Source: Chlamydomonas reinhardtii
Lineage: Eukaryota; Chlorophyta; Chlorophyceae; Chlamydomonadales; Chlamydomonadaceae
Assembly (NCBI RefSeq): GCF_000002595.2
Contig: NC_057013.1
Location: forward strand, 3,928,929-3,992,928
Direction of reading: 5' to 3'
Length of the DNA stretch: 64,000 bases
Below the pieces are notes generated by a model, which saw only the letters and a program-made list of their open reading frames with translations, ran no database searches and was not told the DNA's origin. How positions within the stretch are numbered: the stretch's first letter is position 1; every line of letters begins with the position of its first letter. Below are positions 24,001 to 36,400 of the stretch, one piece after another. A program made the translations under genes and the position numbers.

Positions 24001-24750
24001 GGTGCGCAGGCACACGTACGCCTTGCTTACCGTGCTGCTGCGTAGATCTGCCCGTCACCCACGCGCGCAAGCCAGCCGCCCGCGCCCCATCACCCCATCT
24101 ATGTGGACCAACACCCTGTCCTGCCTCCCTCCTCTCTCCCTCCTCTCTTCCTCCGCTCTCCCTCGCTCCTCTCATCGTTGGCCTCCATCCAGGGTGAGCT
24201 GCTGTTGTTCAAGCCCGGAAAAGGCGCCTTCTACGCCACCAACCTCGAGGAGTGGCTGCGGGCGCGCGGCGTCACACACCTGCTCTTCGCAGGAGTCACC
24301 ACCGAGGCAAGTCGTGAGCCCTCAGGTCCTTACGAAGCAACAGGCAATAATGGCAAGCAGTCAAACTTTGTCGAAATGATAGACTTGTTTGAGGCCTGCG
24401 CCCGTGCTGTTGCCCGCTCCTTGTATCGATCCAGGTGTGCGTGCAAACCTCCATGCGCGAGGCGAACGACCGCGGCTTCGACAGCCTGTTGGTGACGGAC
24501 GCCACCGAGTCATACTTCCCGCAGTTCAAGGCGGCGGCTGTGGAGATGATCACCGCACAGGTTGGTGCGCTGGCAACTGTTTCCCATTTCCTCGATGCTG
24601 TTCCGTGCGTGTGGTGCGGGCCCGGGACAATGTGTGCGGTGCATGCATGCCAACTCTGGCCAACCCCGTACGATGCAGGGCGGCATTGTGGGTTGGACAT
24701 CCACCAGCAGCCAGGTCGCGGCTGCCCTGTCAGCCTGCGAGAAGGTGTGA
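21017..24750 (+). CDS. Tandem isochorismatase-like hydrolase, biuret hydrolase type
   Basis: Fourteen exons encode 498 aa: 21017-21112, 21238-21320, 21643-21758, 21940-22080, 22224-22294, 22501-22620, 22747-22902, 23016-23117, 23360-23422, 23577-23695, 23884-24001, 24193-24306, 24435-24560, 24679-24750. Two full cysteine-hydrolase domains are fused. Domain 1 (~20-215): [67 protein letters not shown]. Domain 2 (~280-490): [63 protein letters not shown]. Both keep the Asp/Lys/Cys triad. The [19 protein letters not shown] and TTDVCV signature is that of biuret amidohydrolase and triuret hydrolase. A role in cytosolic breakdown of ureide-like nitrogen compounds is likely; the exact substrate is not certain. 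A linker with GNG/AAP repeats (~235-262) joins the halves. Two introns use GC donors. Confidence 0.88.
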
Positions 24751-25169
24751 TGATGGCATGACTGCGATGAGCAAGTAACCTAGGCGGTTGGCGCAGGGAG
24801 TGCCCGGAGAAGAGGTGGGGGGGCAGATCAACGAGCTTCGACGGTTGATTGGCGGGGCGACATTACCCCTACCTGCGGCAGCAACACGACATGATACATG
24901 CTCGAGTTTATTTGGAGAGTGCATTTGTCAAAATCAATATGGCTGCATTAAAGCATGCGCTCATGAGTTTTGTGCCTTACTTTTGGTTTTTACGGCCAAC
25001 TGCTGCTGCCGTCTCTTAACCTGGTTAAGGTTGAAACAAAAGGAGGTGGAAGCATGGATGACAAATGCATCTGCTTGACTTTTATAGGGTACCGTAAGTG
25101 CCGTGCGTGGGAATCGCCACAGCGACCAAGGGTGCACTAGGTAGGAGGCCGCCTCTGTCTTTATCAGTC

Positions 25170-25318
25170 CTCAGGATCAGTCAAGAGGAGAGCGGGCGAC
25201 ACATGGGCGCGCCTAGGGCTGTGCCTAGCCCAGGCCTGCGCGCCTGGCCGCCATTGGGACGGCGGGAGCGGGCAGGGCGGCCATGGCTGACAACCGGTAC
25301 CACCCAAGTGTTGCTACT
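25170..25318 (+). repeat. Direct repeat copy 1 (~150 bp)
   Basis: Begins CAGGATCAGTCAAGAGGAG and ends near GTGTTGCTACTT. It is about 90% identical by eye to 27142-27295, with a small indel around CCTGGCCGC. The flanking bases differ between copies on both sides. Confidence 0.85.
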
Positions 25319-25330
25319 TTATGAAGATGG

Positions 25331-25335
25331 TGTAA
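25331..25335 (+). terminator. Candidate TGTAA poly(A) signal of the tandem hydrolase gene
   Basis: First TGTAA after the stop at 24750. It lies just after the first copy of the 150-bp direct repeat, so either the repeat sits in this 3' UTR or an unrecognised signal is used earlier. Confidence 0.4.
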
Positions 25336-27141
25336 CATGCAAGTTGCAAAGCTCTAAGCAGTCCAGCGCCCCTCTCCCACCAGTCCTCGCCTCCCCGCCG
25401 CACACGGCCAATCCCTCATCACGCACCACCCGTGCGTGGCTCCCAGGGCGTGCACCAGGGCGTGGGTGTGCGGCCCGGCTTTTGGGGTGCAGCTTTCAGG
25501 ATTCTGCTTATCGATGGACATCCGACACCATTGGAGGGCCGAGTAAAAAATGCGGGGAGGCTCGCGTGCAGGTTTACCACATGTGTGCGTGTGTGGGTAT
25601 GCGCAGATGCCGTGCTTCGGCCACGCGGGTACCACTCTGGTCATTTGCTGTGTCCAAACTTTGACAGCCTGGTAGACCCCACAGGTATCATCTGACCAGA
25701 CCGCCAGCATACCTACGGCTTCGTCTCGTTGTGTAGTATGCGGTTACTATGGTGCGGAGCTGAGCAGATGAAACCTGAAAGGCCGTACGGCTGCAGCCAT
25801 GTATGGGGTGTGCAATGGGACACGCAAATATTTTCGTCGTGAAAACTAAAAGCGTGATAGCGTGACGGATAGCGTACGCACAGTGTATGCAGGATACGCA
25901 ATCGCCACTGTAAAAAGAGTAGGCATCAAAAAGTTATGTGCACAATTGTCCGGGGGGGTGCGTGCTCCAAGCCAAACCCGCACGCTCGGAGGGCTCTGGG
26001 AGTCGCCCGAGGCAAATCCTACCGCAATATTTAGACGCCGCCTTTTTGTAGGTACATAACTTACATCATTAGTGGACATTCGCGCTCGGCAGAGGATAAA
26101 ACATGTTGGTCAGGGCTCAAGTCGCGAAATTGACCAGAGCCCATATCTCGCATAGGCGGTATTTTGGGCCTGTATCTAGTGCCGTCTACTAAGGTTCACC
26201 TATATATGTCATCCGGACAGCGTAGGGCGAATTCCAGTAAGTCCTGGCGAGCGCGACATTTAGCATTTCGACTTCGGCTCCCGCTCGAGTTTATGCCCGG
26301 AAATCATTCAGGGACCTTATTATATGTCACATGATAACATTTCGGCAGTCTAGGGCATTGGACACATGCAGTCCCTAGGGACTTGCCGGAGTGGTACCCG
26401 CGTGGCTTCGGCAGGCAGTGCGGGCCGCCCCCGTGTGGTGAGGCCGCTGCAGCGCGCCTGACTGGCCCATGGTAGCAAGCGTTGATAGAGAGCATGCTAA
26501 AATGGCAGTCGGGCCGCCGGAACTAGACGTGCTTTGGCCGCGCGGGGGCCAGGCGCCCGCAGACCCCACCCGTCGGACTGCTCACGGACGGGCCCAGCGC
26601 CCGTGCCAAGGCCCCACAAATGCCCAGGCCTGCGTGGCGCAGCAGTGCGACCATACACGCATCCCCAGAGCTACCCGACTGGGCAAGGTGCTCAAGCCCG
26701 GTGCTTGGGCAGGCATGCCGACATGGTTGCCGGGTCCGCATTTCGTTAGGATTCGGACTACCCCCACTTCAAGGTCGCTCATTTCCTATCATTGGGGCCC
26801 ATCTATATGCCAATAGGGAAATCGAGGAACCGACGCCAGGAAAGTGCCGACTTTCGGCTGCACCTCACGCTGCCTCGCGCCGGACAAGTCGCGCGAGAAA
26901 TGCGATAACAACTTGTGCGGGCCCCTTGCTTCATGCTTTCGCCTTGCGAGGCGTATAATACTGCACTATCTGTATTTATGATTTCTCGCAACGCGAAACG
27001 GAATCACCGCAATCGCGCGCCAGGCCGTGCCGTGGCGCAGTGCCCTCGCTGTGCCACCCCCGGCGGATTCGGGCCCTTTTGCCGCATCCGGCTTCGGCCC
27101 CTGGCCTGCCCCTAGCCTCTGAGCACACCTTGGTCAGCTGC

Positions 27142-27295
27142 CAGGATCAGTCAAGAGGAGAGCGGGCGACACATGGGCGCGCCTAGGGCTGTGCCTTGCC
27201 CAGGCCTGCGTGCCTGGCCGACGCTGGCCGCGATTGGGACGGGAGCGGACAGGGCGGCCATGGCTGACAACCGGTACCACCCCAGTGTTGCTACT
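27142..27295 (+). repeat. Direct repeat copy 2 (~150 bp)
   Basis: Second copy of the repeat at 25170-25318, same strand, 1.97 kb downstream. It carries a few extra bases (GACGCTGG) in the middle. Confidence 0.85.
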
Positions 27296-27378
27296 TGATC
27301 AAGAGCCCAAGAGCGGGTCCAAACTCGCCCGGCTGGGTGCGGGCTGCCTGGGGGACCTGCCCGATCCCTCCCCCCAAA

Positions 27379-27512
<134 letters not shown>

Positions 27513-27946
27513 CGTCCGAACCAGTTCGTACCAGGTTCGGACGGAAACACCCGGATTAGGACGCCCCGAGTGCGTGACACCCTGGAACACCCAGTCAGCA
27601 CTGCGCGAGCGAGCCACGCGTGTCTTGCCATGCCCAGGCAAGGACAGACCCACTTAATACACGTAGCTGGCACGCACATGCCACCCAATCATACACAGGT
27701 ACAGGGCGTGCCCACTGTACTGTATCCAGCCGATAAACCTGCACAGTGCGTATGGTCCCCCTAACCGCCTTTCTACGATGCCGAAGTACAGTACAACAAC
27801 GTCCATGTCCAAGGTGTCCACAGATGAAAGCAATTCCCTCCCCTGTCCCAATCCTTTCCGTGACACCTAGCCCATGCAGAGTCAACGTCGCACCCATATG
27901 CGCAGTGCAATGAATGGCACCCAAGTCCCGTCTATCACATCCCTAT

Positions 27947-30900
27947 CTAGCACTGGCCAAATATAATTAGGCTCAAGATACCGCACGCCACCATCAGCAT
28001 GCCTCCGGCCCTGCCAAGCACGTGGCTGCCAGCACTGTTCTTGCCAGCTGGTGGCGGGGACGACCCATTCACCGCAGGCGCTGCAGCTGGGGTAGCCAAG
28101 TTGCTGCTGTTTGCGGGCGGCGGGCGGTTGCTACCTGCAGCACTGCTATTCATGGTGCTTGTGGTGGTGGTGGTGCTGCTGCTACTGCTGGCTGCAGCTG
28201 GGTCGCTAATGGCCGGGGTTGCGGCGCCACTGTAGGTGGAGGCCACACGCGCCGCAGCGCCGTTCAGGCTGCATGTGCGCGTTGACAGGCAGCAGCAGGG
28301 CAGTGCGTCAAGCAATGTGAGTGACAGGGCATGTGGGCTAAACAAGATCAATCAATGCCACGTGTACCGTACATGCATCGTGTACGCTACAGTTGGGGCC
28401 CACGGCAGCAGGGCCCTCCTACTCCACCTCGCTCTCATTCGCTCAATCCACATGGCCGCGCGCACGCCCTCACCTGAACCCAGGAGCTAGGTAGTAGCTG
28501 GTGCTGCCACAGCATGGCCGCAGCAGCGCGTAGTCGGAGCGGCTGGAGATGGCGGGAGGCGCGTCGCGCGGGTTGCCGTAGGCCGCCGTGTGGCCGCGCT
28601 CGTCCCAGAAGCTGGGGATGGCGCTGATATTGCCGCGCCAGCAGCCCAGCGGCCCGGCGGGGTAGGCGGTGTAGGCCTGGCCCGCGGCCACGTCCTTGAG
28701 CACGCCGCCACTGGTGGTCATGGCCAGGACCTGGGGCGGTGCGGGCGTGCGGGTGTGCGGGCGTGCGGGTGTGCGGGCGTGCGGGTGTGCGGGTGTGCGG
28801 GAGTGCAGCAGGCGCGTGCGTGCATGTCGCGTGTGCACTAGTAGTGGCGGCCGTGGACGTGGCGGCCGTGGATCAGCTGAAGGGAGTAGTGAGAGCAGGC
28901 TGTGACCGGTGCGCTAAAGTTCCATGGGTGCTGAAGAGCCCACACCAGTACCAGGCTCCCACACGCGTTGGCTCACCTGGGAGTGGTAGTGGTACGGCAG
29001 GCTGTCGTGTGTGTGGCCACCGCATGCGTCCAGAGCTACGGAGAAGCCGGGCTGGGTGGAGCCCGTGTACCTGCGTGTGCGTGTGCATGTGCATGTGCGT
29101 GTGCGTGCGCGTGTGCATGTGCATGTGTTGCCATGAAAGTATCAGCACGCAAGGTGGCGTAGCGGTATGCGCGCACCATAATGAATTCTAGGCACCGGGC
29201 CGTGTGTTTGATTGTGAACCATGAGTCACAGTTACGCACAAGCCCAAGCATTCGAGAGGGCTCATGCGGCCGTGTTGTGGCCTTGCCGCTTCCCTGTACT
29301 GCCGTCCACGCACCTGCCGAAGAGCCAGGGGCCATCCAGCCCAAAGCCAATGAGGGGCGGATGCGTGTTGCTGCCATAGGAAGAGGCGTTGTAGAGGCAA
29401 CTGGGGCCGAACGGGTCACCCTGTCGCACAGAACCAGGGCATGCGGGCAGGACTGCGCAATGTCAGCCAGTCAGCGACATCAGCGCCTACTGGGCCGACG
29501 TCCACCCCAAGCTCTACGGGTACATGTGGTATCTCTGGACCGAGAGAAGCCTCTGCCCAGCCAACCTGCCTGCCGCCCCGGCCCCGACTCCCAAAGTCAC
29601 ATGCAGTTCCTCTGACACAGTGCCACAATCACTCAACGTGGAAATGGTAATCAAAGCCTTGTCCGACGTGGGCATTGCATTTGTCAATCTCGCAAGCCTC
29701 CCATGTCGGCACGGTCGTTGTAGGGCTGCAGCGAGGGACACGCGCCAGCAGAGCAGCAAGGCAAGGTTACAACACGTTCGGTAGGCCCCACCAGCGTGCA
29801 CCAACAAAGCCCACACCCTGCGTTCTGGTTCCGGAGCCCGAATTTGACGTGGGGAGAAAGTTCATGTGCCCAGCCTCTCCGTGCCTAACACTCACAGGGA
29901 AGATGGCGGCGCCGTTGATGGCGAAAGAAGTGGGCCCAGCCTTGGGCAGCGGGATGTAGGATCCGTTGGCTGTGGGGCCGAGCTGGTCAGAAGCTGTGAG
30001 GAAGCCGCCAGCGTTGGAGGACCCGTCCGGCATGAGTGCGTAGGACAGAGGTACCTATAGGTGGGTATGCAAGGAGAGGAAGCGCTGGGCGCATTGCTTC
30101 GTGCACGCACACGCGCATGCGCAGCCGTCCGAGGGCTAGCTAGTCGTACATGGTGTGTTGCAGCCGGCAGGTAGGCTGCTTTGGCTTACGCCGACTGTTG
30201 CAGCCCTGCAGCTAGCTATGAGGCATAGAGCTGGGAAACCCATCATCAACTGTGCTTTCCTTGAAGGTCATCCATTGTTGCGCGAAGGAGCGGGTGACGC
30301 AAGACGTTTCGTATGTCCTGTGCACAGGTGTGGGACCAAGCGTGAAGCGTCCACATGTCACGGCTGCCCAAGTCCCTGGATCCCAGCCCTCATCAAACGC
30401 ACCCGGAGCCTCCACCGGGTGGCCGCGGCACCGCATTCAGAGAGGTTGTGTGGGTCGGCGAGCCTGCAGCAGGTACAGAACCTCGAAACATCAGGAGGCT
30501 GGTCGTTACACTTTTGGCACGCTCGGCAGCCGACACACTCACAGGCACCGTTTCCGACACCTCACCGTCCGAATGCACGACTAAGAATTTATCTGTGCAG
30601 TATGCTGCTTTCACGCCGGTCCACGTTGTGAAGTGCTTGTCGAAGAACGAAGTGGTGCATTGTTCAAAGTTCGATGGCGACGCTTGAGTGCAACTGGGAT
30701 TGCATGCTGTGCCGCTAATGGCTAACACTAGGTCAAGGGTCGACGGCGTAAATGTGCAGGCCGCATTGGACACCTTAGTGCAGAATGAAGGGGCGCAAGT
30801 CTGACTGCTCTCGCAATCAGAGAGCAAGTTTACGGCTTGAATGCTACCAGTATTTGTGGACGTCGTCGCTGAATAGACAGAAGACAATAGTGGTGACGTC

Positions 30901-30965
30901 AAGGCAAATAATAACAGTGCCCAAAAACGCGCCTGACAGCGACAGGACGTGTTGATGCACGCCAT
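27947..30965 (-). CDS. Secreted YHYH-domain protein with GPI-anchor-like tail
   Basis: Six exons encode 453 aa: 30965-30543, 30054-29896, 29420-29314, 29070-28977, 28730-28474, 28268-27947. Residues 1-32 are a signal peptide (WALLLFALTSPLLSSVYSA). Next comes a Cys-rich N-terminal part with about nine cysteines (~50-125). The YHYH region covers ~195-300: IGFGLDGPWLFG, then GGHTHDSLPYHYHSQ with YHYH at about 256-259. That histidine cluster defines a family of secreted, possibly metal-binding proteins whose function is not established. The last exon encodes a Ser/Thr/Pro/Ala-rich stalk and ends in a hydrophobic segment (MLMVACGILSLIIFGQC), as expected for GPI attachment or a single membrane anchor. 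The domain is split by introns exactly before and after PYHYHSQ. Location at the cell surface or wall is inferred from the two ends of the protein. Confidence 0.82.
28735..28803. repeat. Intronic GTGCGG minisatellite
   Basis: Alternating GTGCGGGC / GTGCGGGT units just before the exon-5 acceptor of the YHYH gene (gene strand), within an intron. Confidence 0.8.
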
Positions 30966-31409
30966 GGTGGCAAATACTATGCTACAATTTATTTGGCAAT
31001 GACAAACGGACAGCCGGGGCCTTGAAGCGCAACGAAACCGTCCCTTCTCCGTACAGTGGTCATTCGTGCCGGGAAATGGCTATCCAGCGCATTTGTGCTG
31101 TTGGTAACTCATGCAGGCTGAATTTCATGCGCATTTGGTCAATCTGCGGGGCGGAAGGTGCCGTGGCACGAGCATCATACCACAACAGGGCACCACACGG
31201 GTTCGTGCCGGCACACCTGTAGCCCGCCCTGCTCTATCATACCCCAGGACCAGTAAGTTAGAACTATCAACAGCTGCTCCTTCTTCTTCTCTTTCCCATC
31301 CTCACTTTCCGGTGACCGGAGTTCCTTCCTGGATCCAAGACTGCATTTGTGATGCCTGAAAGGATTTTGCATTCATTGCACAATAACGTTTACTATTGTA
31401 TTGGTCAAC
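30966..31409. promoter_or_regulatory. Divergent promoter region of YHYH and KIF-binding-protein genes
   Basis: 444 bp separate two opposing start codons. It is AT-richer near both ends (ACAATTTATTTGGC near the YHYH start; TGCATTCATTGCACAATAACG near the other). No other gene fits here. I see no defined operator. Confidence 0.55.
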
Positions 31410-33408
31410 ATGGCTGCCGCTACTACAGTGCCGGAATTCCTTGAAGCGCTTAAACGCGCGACAGCAATCAGCGCGAGAGAGGAGAGCGAGGAGGAACCAT
31501 ACAAGTTTCATTATGAAGCTGCGGATGTGCTAAGAGAAGCTCTCGGAGAGCCCCTGCTGCTCGCGGCATCGAACCAACCAGAAGGCGCGCCCAGCGCGGA
31601 AGCGCCTGCTGTCAGCGCTCCTGCTCCCGCGGCTGCCGAATCTTCTGCATCGGACTCAGCTGCCGCCGCAGCGGAGCCCGATGGCGAAGCAAGCTCGGCG
31701 CCACCAGCCGTCGATGCCGGGACGCCCTCGCCTGCAGCGCCCTCCACATCTGGGCGGCCCCCCTCGCCCCAGGAGCTGGCGGCAGCTGCCGCCCGCATCC
31801 GCTGCGGCCTGATCCTGCTGGACACGGACCTGCTGTCGGATGGCGAGGCGTACGTGCGCGCGGGGCTGGGGGTGCTGGAGGCGGCCCCCGGCGGCGCAGA
31901 GGCCTACCTGGCGTGGCTGCTGGAGGCGTACAACTCGCTGGGGGCGCTGTACAGGTGGGGGAGACTGGGGGGATGGGGGGAAGGAAGGAGGGCGAGCGAG
32001 TTGCGAAGAAGGGGATGAGCGAATGAGTGGTGGTGCGGCAGTGGCTTCGTGTGGGTGTCGGGGTGGACTGACACTCCCAGAGAAGGTGTACGGAGGCGGC
32101 AACGTGTAGGGTTGTGGGCGCGGGCGCTTGCCACGCCCTGACGTCCTCGCACCCCACCATCGCCTGCTCCCTCGCACTTCACAGCAACCGCGGCTCCTAC
32201 GCCACGGCACTGGAGTGGCTGCAGAAGGCGGAGGCGCTCTACCAGCGCGTCACAGCCACCGGCACCCGCCTGGCGCACCTCAACCTGCCCATCGCCGGGG
32301 CGCCCAGGAAGCAGCACCCGCAGCCGGAGCAGCAGCCGGAGCAGCAGCCGGAGCAGCAGGTGGAGCAGCAGGCGGAGCAACGGGCGGAGGAGCAGGCGGA
32401 GCCCGTGGCCGCAGCGACGGACGACAAGCCGGAGCAAGAGGCCGCGGCAGCGGGCGATGCCGAGGCCGCAGCTGATGGAGCTGATCCGGCTGCAGGGGCT
32501 GCAGGGGGAGCAGGGGCTGCGGAGGCGGCGCCGGCAGCTGCTGCGAAAGCGGGCGGGGCGTCTGGGGAGGGTGGTGGCGAGGGGCTGGTGGAGTTGCCGG
32601 GGTGTGACAGCGACAAGGTGCAGGAGCACTACACCAGCACCCTGTACTTCATGGCGCAGGTGGGGGGCGCTGGGAGTGGGAATGGGAGTGGGAGTGGGAA
32701 TGGGAGTGGGAATGGGAGTGGGAGTGGGAGTGGTAGCGGTCGTGGGTGGTAGTTGGTGGGTGGTGGGTGGGTGGGTGGGAGGACACGGAGGAAGACTGGG
32801 GGAGTGGGGGGTTCCACTGTCACAGCACGGCGGGGCATCCACAGGTCCGCACGGCACGGGTCACTGCAGCTGCATTTGAGGCCCGGTGGGGCATATGCAT
32901 GTGTGCGGCGCCCCTGCCCGGACACTGCACTGGCTGCCATGCCCAATGCACGTGTGATGGTTACACACACGCACATGTATTGTCCCAGCTTTGTTGTTTA
33001 ATGAACGCACACACGCACGCACGTACGCACACACATACGCACGCCGCCACAGGTGTACGGCAACCAAAAGCTGGCCGACCGCTCCGCGCTGTACTGCGCC
33101 GCCACCCTGTACCGCCAGCTGGCTGGAGGTGGGGCAGGCAGGCGGGCGGGCAGGCAGGCAGGGGTGGAGTGGAGGGGCCGGGGCCGCACCCACTGGCCGC
33201 ACCCACGGGCCGCACCTGACGGCAGCGCACGTGAACCGCCTCTGGAACTTTGCTTGTGCGACCGCCCTCGCGCATGCGCCGCGCAAGCGGCTACGCGCGG
33301 ATAACCGTGCAGCACGTGCCCACGCCCGCGCCACTACTCACGGTGTCCTGTGCGCACTGACACCCCCCCCCCCCACCACACACACACACACGCTCAGGTT
33401 CCGCTTTT

Positions 33409-33451
<43 letters not shown>

Positions 33452-36400
33452 CACACACACCCCACAGGCAAGTACGACCTGGACACGTGGGTGAACAACT
33501 GCCTGCAGCTGGGCGGCTACTACGCCAAGGTCAACGCATTCGGACTGGCGCTGTACTGCCACGCGGCGGCGCAGGCGGGTGCGTGGCGGGAGGCTGGGGT
33601 TGGAGGGGTGGGGTTTGTTGGAGGGGCAGGGTCGCAGGGGAAAGGTCGCGGTAGCCAAGGGGTCAAGGGGGGATGTGGGTCGGCTGGGGCGAGCGGCACG
33701 GGGGCGGAAAGCCGGAGAGGGTGGCAGAGGCGCGGGTGTGGGTGCTAGGTGGTAGCCCGCGGTCTGAGCCGCGCGGTGTGGGGCCAGGGCCGAGCACGTC
33801 GTGGTGCAGCAGCGGGAGGAGCGTCTGATGGCTATGCCGGGTGGGGCCGCCGCGTGCCGCTGTGCGTGCCTCGCGGCCCCCTCCGCTCCCTCCCTCACCG
33901 CCCCCCACTCCCGCCCTATGTGCATGCAGTGGTGGACCGCGACACGGCTGCGGGGGCGGAGCTGGGGGAAGACATCGCAGCCAACATCAAGGTGTGCGAG
34001 AAGCATGAGGGGCGTGAGGGGTGTGAGGGGTGCGAGGACATAAGGTTTTGGACACGGGGGTGCTTGACATGCTATGCGACGCCAGGCGGGGATGCTTGGG
34101 CACGGCTCGTGCCTCCTTCACTGGGGCTTGCATGCCGCGGCGTGGGGTCCCGCTCCCATGTGCCAACCTCCAGCCTCGTGCTCACGTGCGCACGCTAGCT
34201 CTTGCCAGTCCCCGCCTCCCATGCCACCACCACCACCACCACCACCACCACCACTTCCACCGCCACCACTACCACCGAACTCCCCCCCCAAACCCCGCCG
34301 TGTCCGCAGCTGGCCACGGCGCGTGTGTACAACATGCGTCTGGCAGTCAGCCACTCGCGCACCGTGGAGAGCAAGCAGCCCGAGCTGCACTACCCGGACG
34401 TGTCGCACTTCCCAGACTACCTCAGGTGGGGGCGGCGTGCGGGGGGGGCGGCGTGCGGGGGGGGGCGGCGTGCGGGGGAACGGGGTGGCGGGGGAGAGGG
34501 GGGGCGGGGGAGAGGGGTGGCAGGGAAGTCGGGGTTGTGCCCAAACTGCCAGGGGGATGCGGGGACCGGGAAGGGCGGGTTAAGCTTACCGGGTGACCAC
34601 ATGAAAGGCAGTGCTCTCCGGCGTGCTCTCCTCTTGTACTCGCTAACACACACATACACGCACGCACGCACACACACACACAAGTACACACACCTTGCTT
34701 GCTGCATGTTTTGCACGCAAGGTGTCAGCGCTCTCCTTATCCTGGCATACAAAACCAACATGCCCCCCCCCCCCACACACACAGGTTCCCCGGCCTGGCG
34801 GTGCCCTCGCCCGACTCCTTCCCCTGGGGCGCCTCGGCGCTGGTCACCACATTCGAGGCGGCGCGCGAGCTGCTCAACACAGGCATGCCGTTCTTCAAGG
34901 TGACAGCCAGGGGTGGGGCCGGCGCTGGGGGAAGGCGGCACGGTGGATATGCCCGGGGGGCGTTCACCATTCGTTTACCATTCGTTTGCCAAAAGAAAAT
35001 GAGACACGAGAGGGGGCGGTATCAACGTTCCCAAGGGGGCGCACTTGGGGGAGGGGCTTAGCCGTGAGTCAGAATCCGAAGCGCCAACGGGGGCGGCGGG
35101 GCACTTGATCGGCACGGGCATGGGCATGGGAAGGGTATAGCGGGGTCCGCTGCTGTGAGGCGCGTGAGGGCCCATGTGCTGTGCATGACAGCATGAGCCG
35201 TGTGCGGACCACGCATGCGCGGCTCTTGGGTGCCGCCGCCTCCGTCTCCCTCCCACCGCACCGTGTCCGTGTCCGTGTCCGTGTATGTGTGTTTGCGCTC
35301 ACTCCACCCCAATGTCCCCCGCCCCCCCACCGAACCCCCTTGGGCTGGTTCCGGGTTTTGGGTTTCAGTGCATTGGGAATTGGGCTGGACAGCCCTCCCA
35401 CACACTTCGTGTCTTTGGTTTCCTTGATTGGGAAGGGTGGGCACAACCCCACCCCACCACGCCATCACCACGCCTTACCTCTCCCCCCTCACACACACAC
35501 ACAGGCGGCGCTGGCCTACTACCAGCTGGACGGCTGGGTGACGGACCACGTGGGCATCCTCATGGACATGAGCAACATGTACAGGTGGGGGAGAGAGGCG
35601 GAGTGGGAGTGGGAGTGGGAGTGGCGAAGAGTGGGAGGTGGAGTGGGGAAGAGTGGGAGTGTCAGGAGGGAGAGGGGGAGGAGTGAGGAGGGGCATGGAG
35701 GCGGGCACGGGTGTGGGGTGGGGGCTGTGTGCCGGAGTCTAACGGGGACGGGGGTGGGCTTTGCGGGGCGGCGCCAAAGAGGCAGGGGTGCGGATGCAGG
35801 TGCGGCTGCTGCCAGCCCACCCTCACACCCCAAACCCCACACCCCACTCCCCAACCCTTTACCCAACCACCCAACCACCCACCCACCCACCTGCTCTCTC
35901 CTCCAGGTGCCTGGCCGGCTTCGAGGCCGACCCCGGCCGCGCCGCCGCCATGCACCGCTGCCGCGCGCAGCTGCTGGAGCCGCTGTCGGGCGGCCTCAAC
36001 CCCGACCACTACCCGGGGCTCAGCCGCTCCATAGACCTGGAGCTGGCGCACATCTACCGCGAGGTCAGCGACGTGAGGGAGCTGCAGGCGCAGAGCAGCG
36101 CAGCGGCCGCTGCCGCGGCGGCGGCTGGGGCGGGTGGTGGTGGTGGCGGCAAGTCGGATGCCAAGGTGAGGGGGGTTATGTGCCCGGGCCCAATGGAAAA
36201 TTCCCATCATTCGACAGCCCACCCAGCCACGGGGAGGGGCCCGCAAGGCAAGGTGGAGGCGGGCGGGGTGCCGTGCCACGGGGTGTTGTGTGTGGGTTGG
36301 GGCGGCAGCGCCGAAGCCAGCGCACGTGGGGTATGTGGTATGTGGGAACGTGTACGGCACGTGTAGGCAGCACCGGTGCGGCTGCGGGGGTGTTGATGCC

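Noticed and set aside
24788-25078. Possible extra C-terminal exon of the tandem hydrolase
   Set aside because: It would require a ~50-nt intron, below the usual size, and adds a Cys-rich tail unlike the family. The TGA at 24748-24750 was taken as the stop.
28735-28803. Regular short repeats that could suggest a CRISPR-like array
   Set aside because: Units are contiguous with no unique spacers, in an intron of a eukaryotic gene: a minisatellite.
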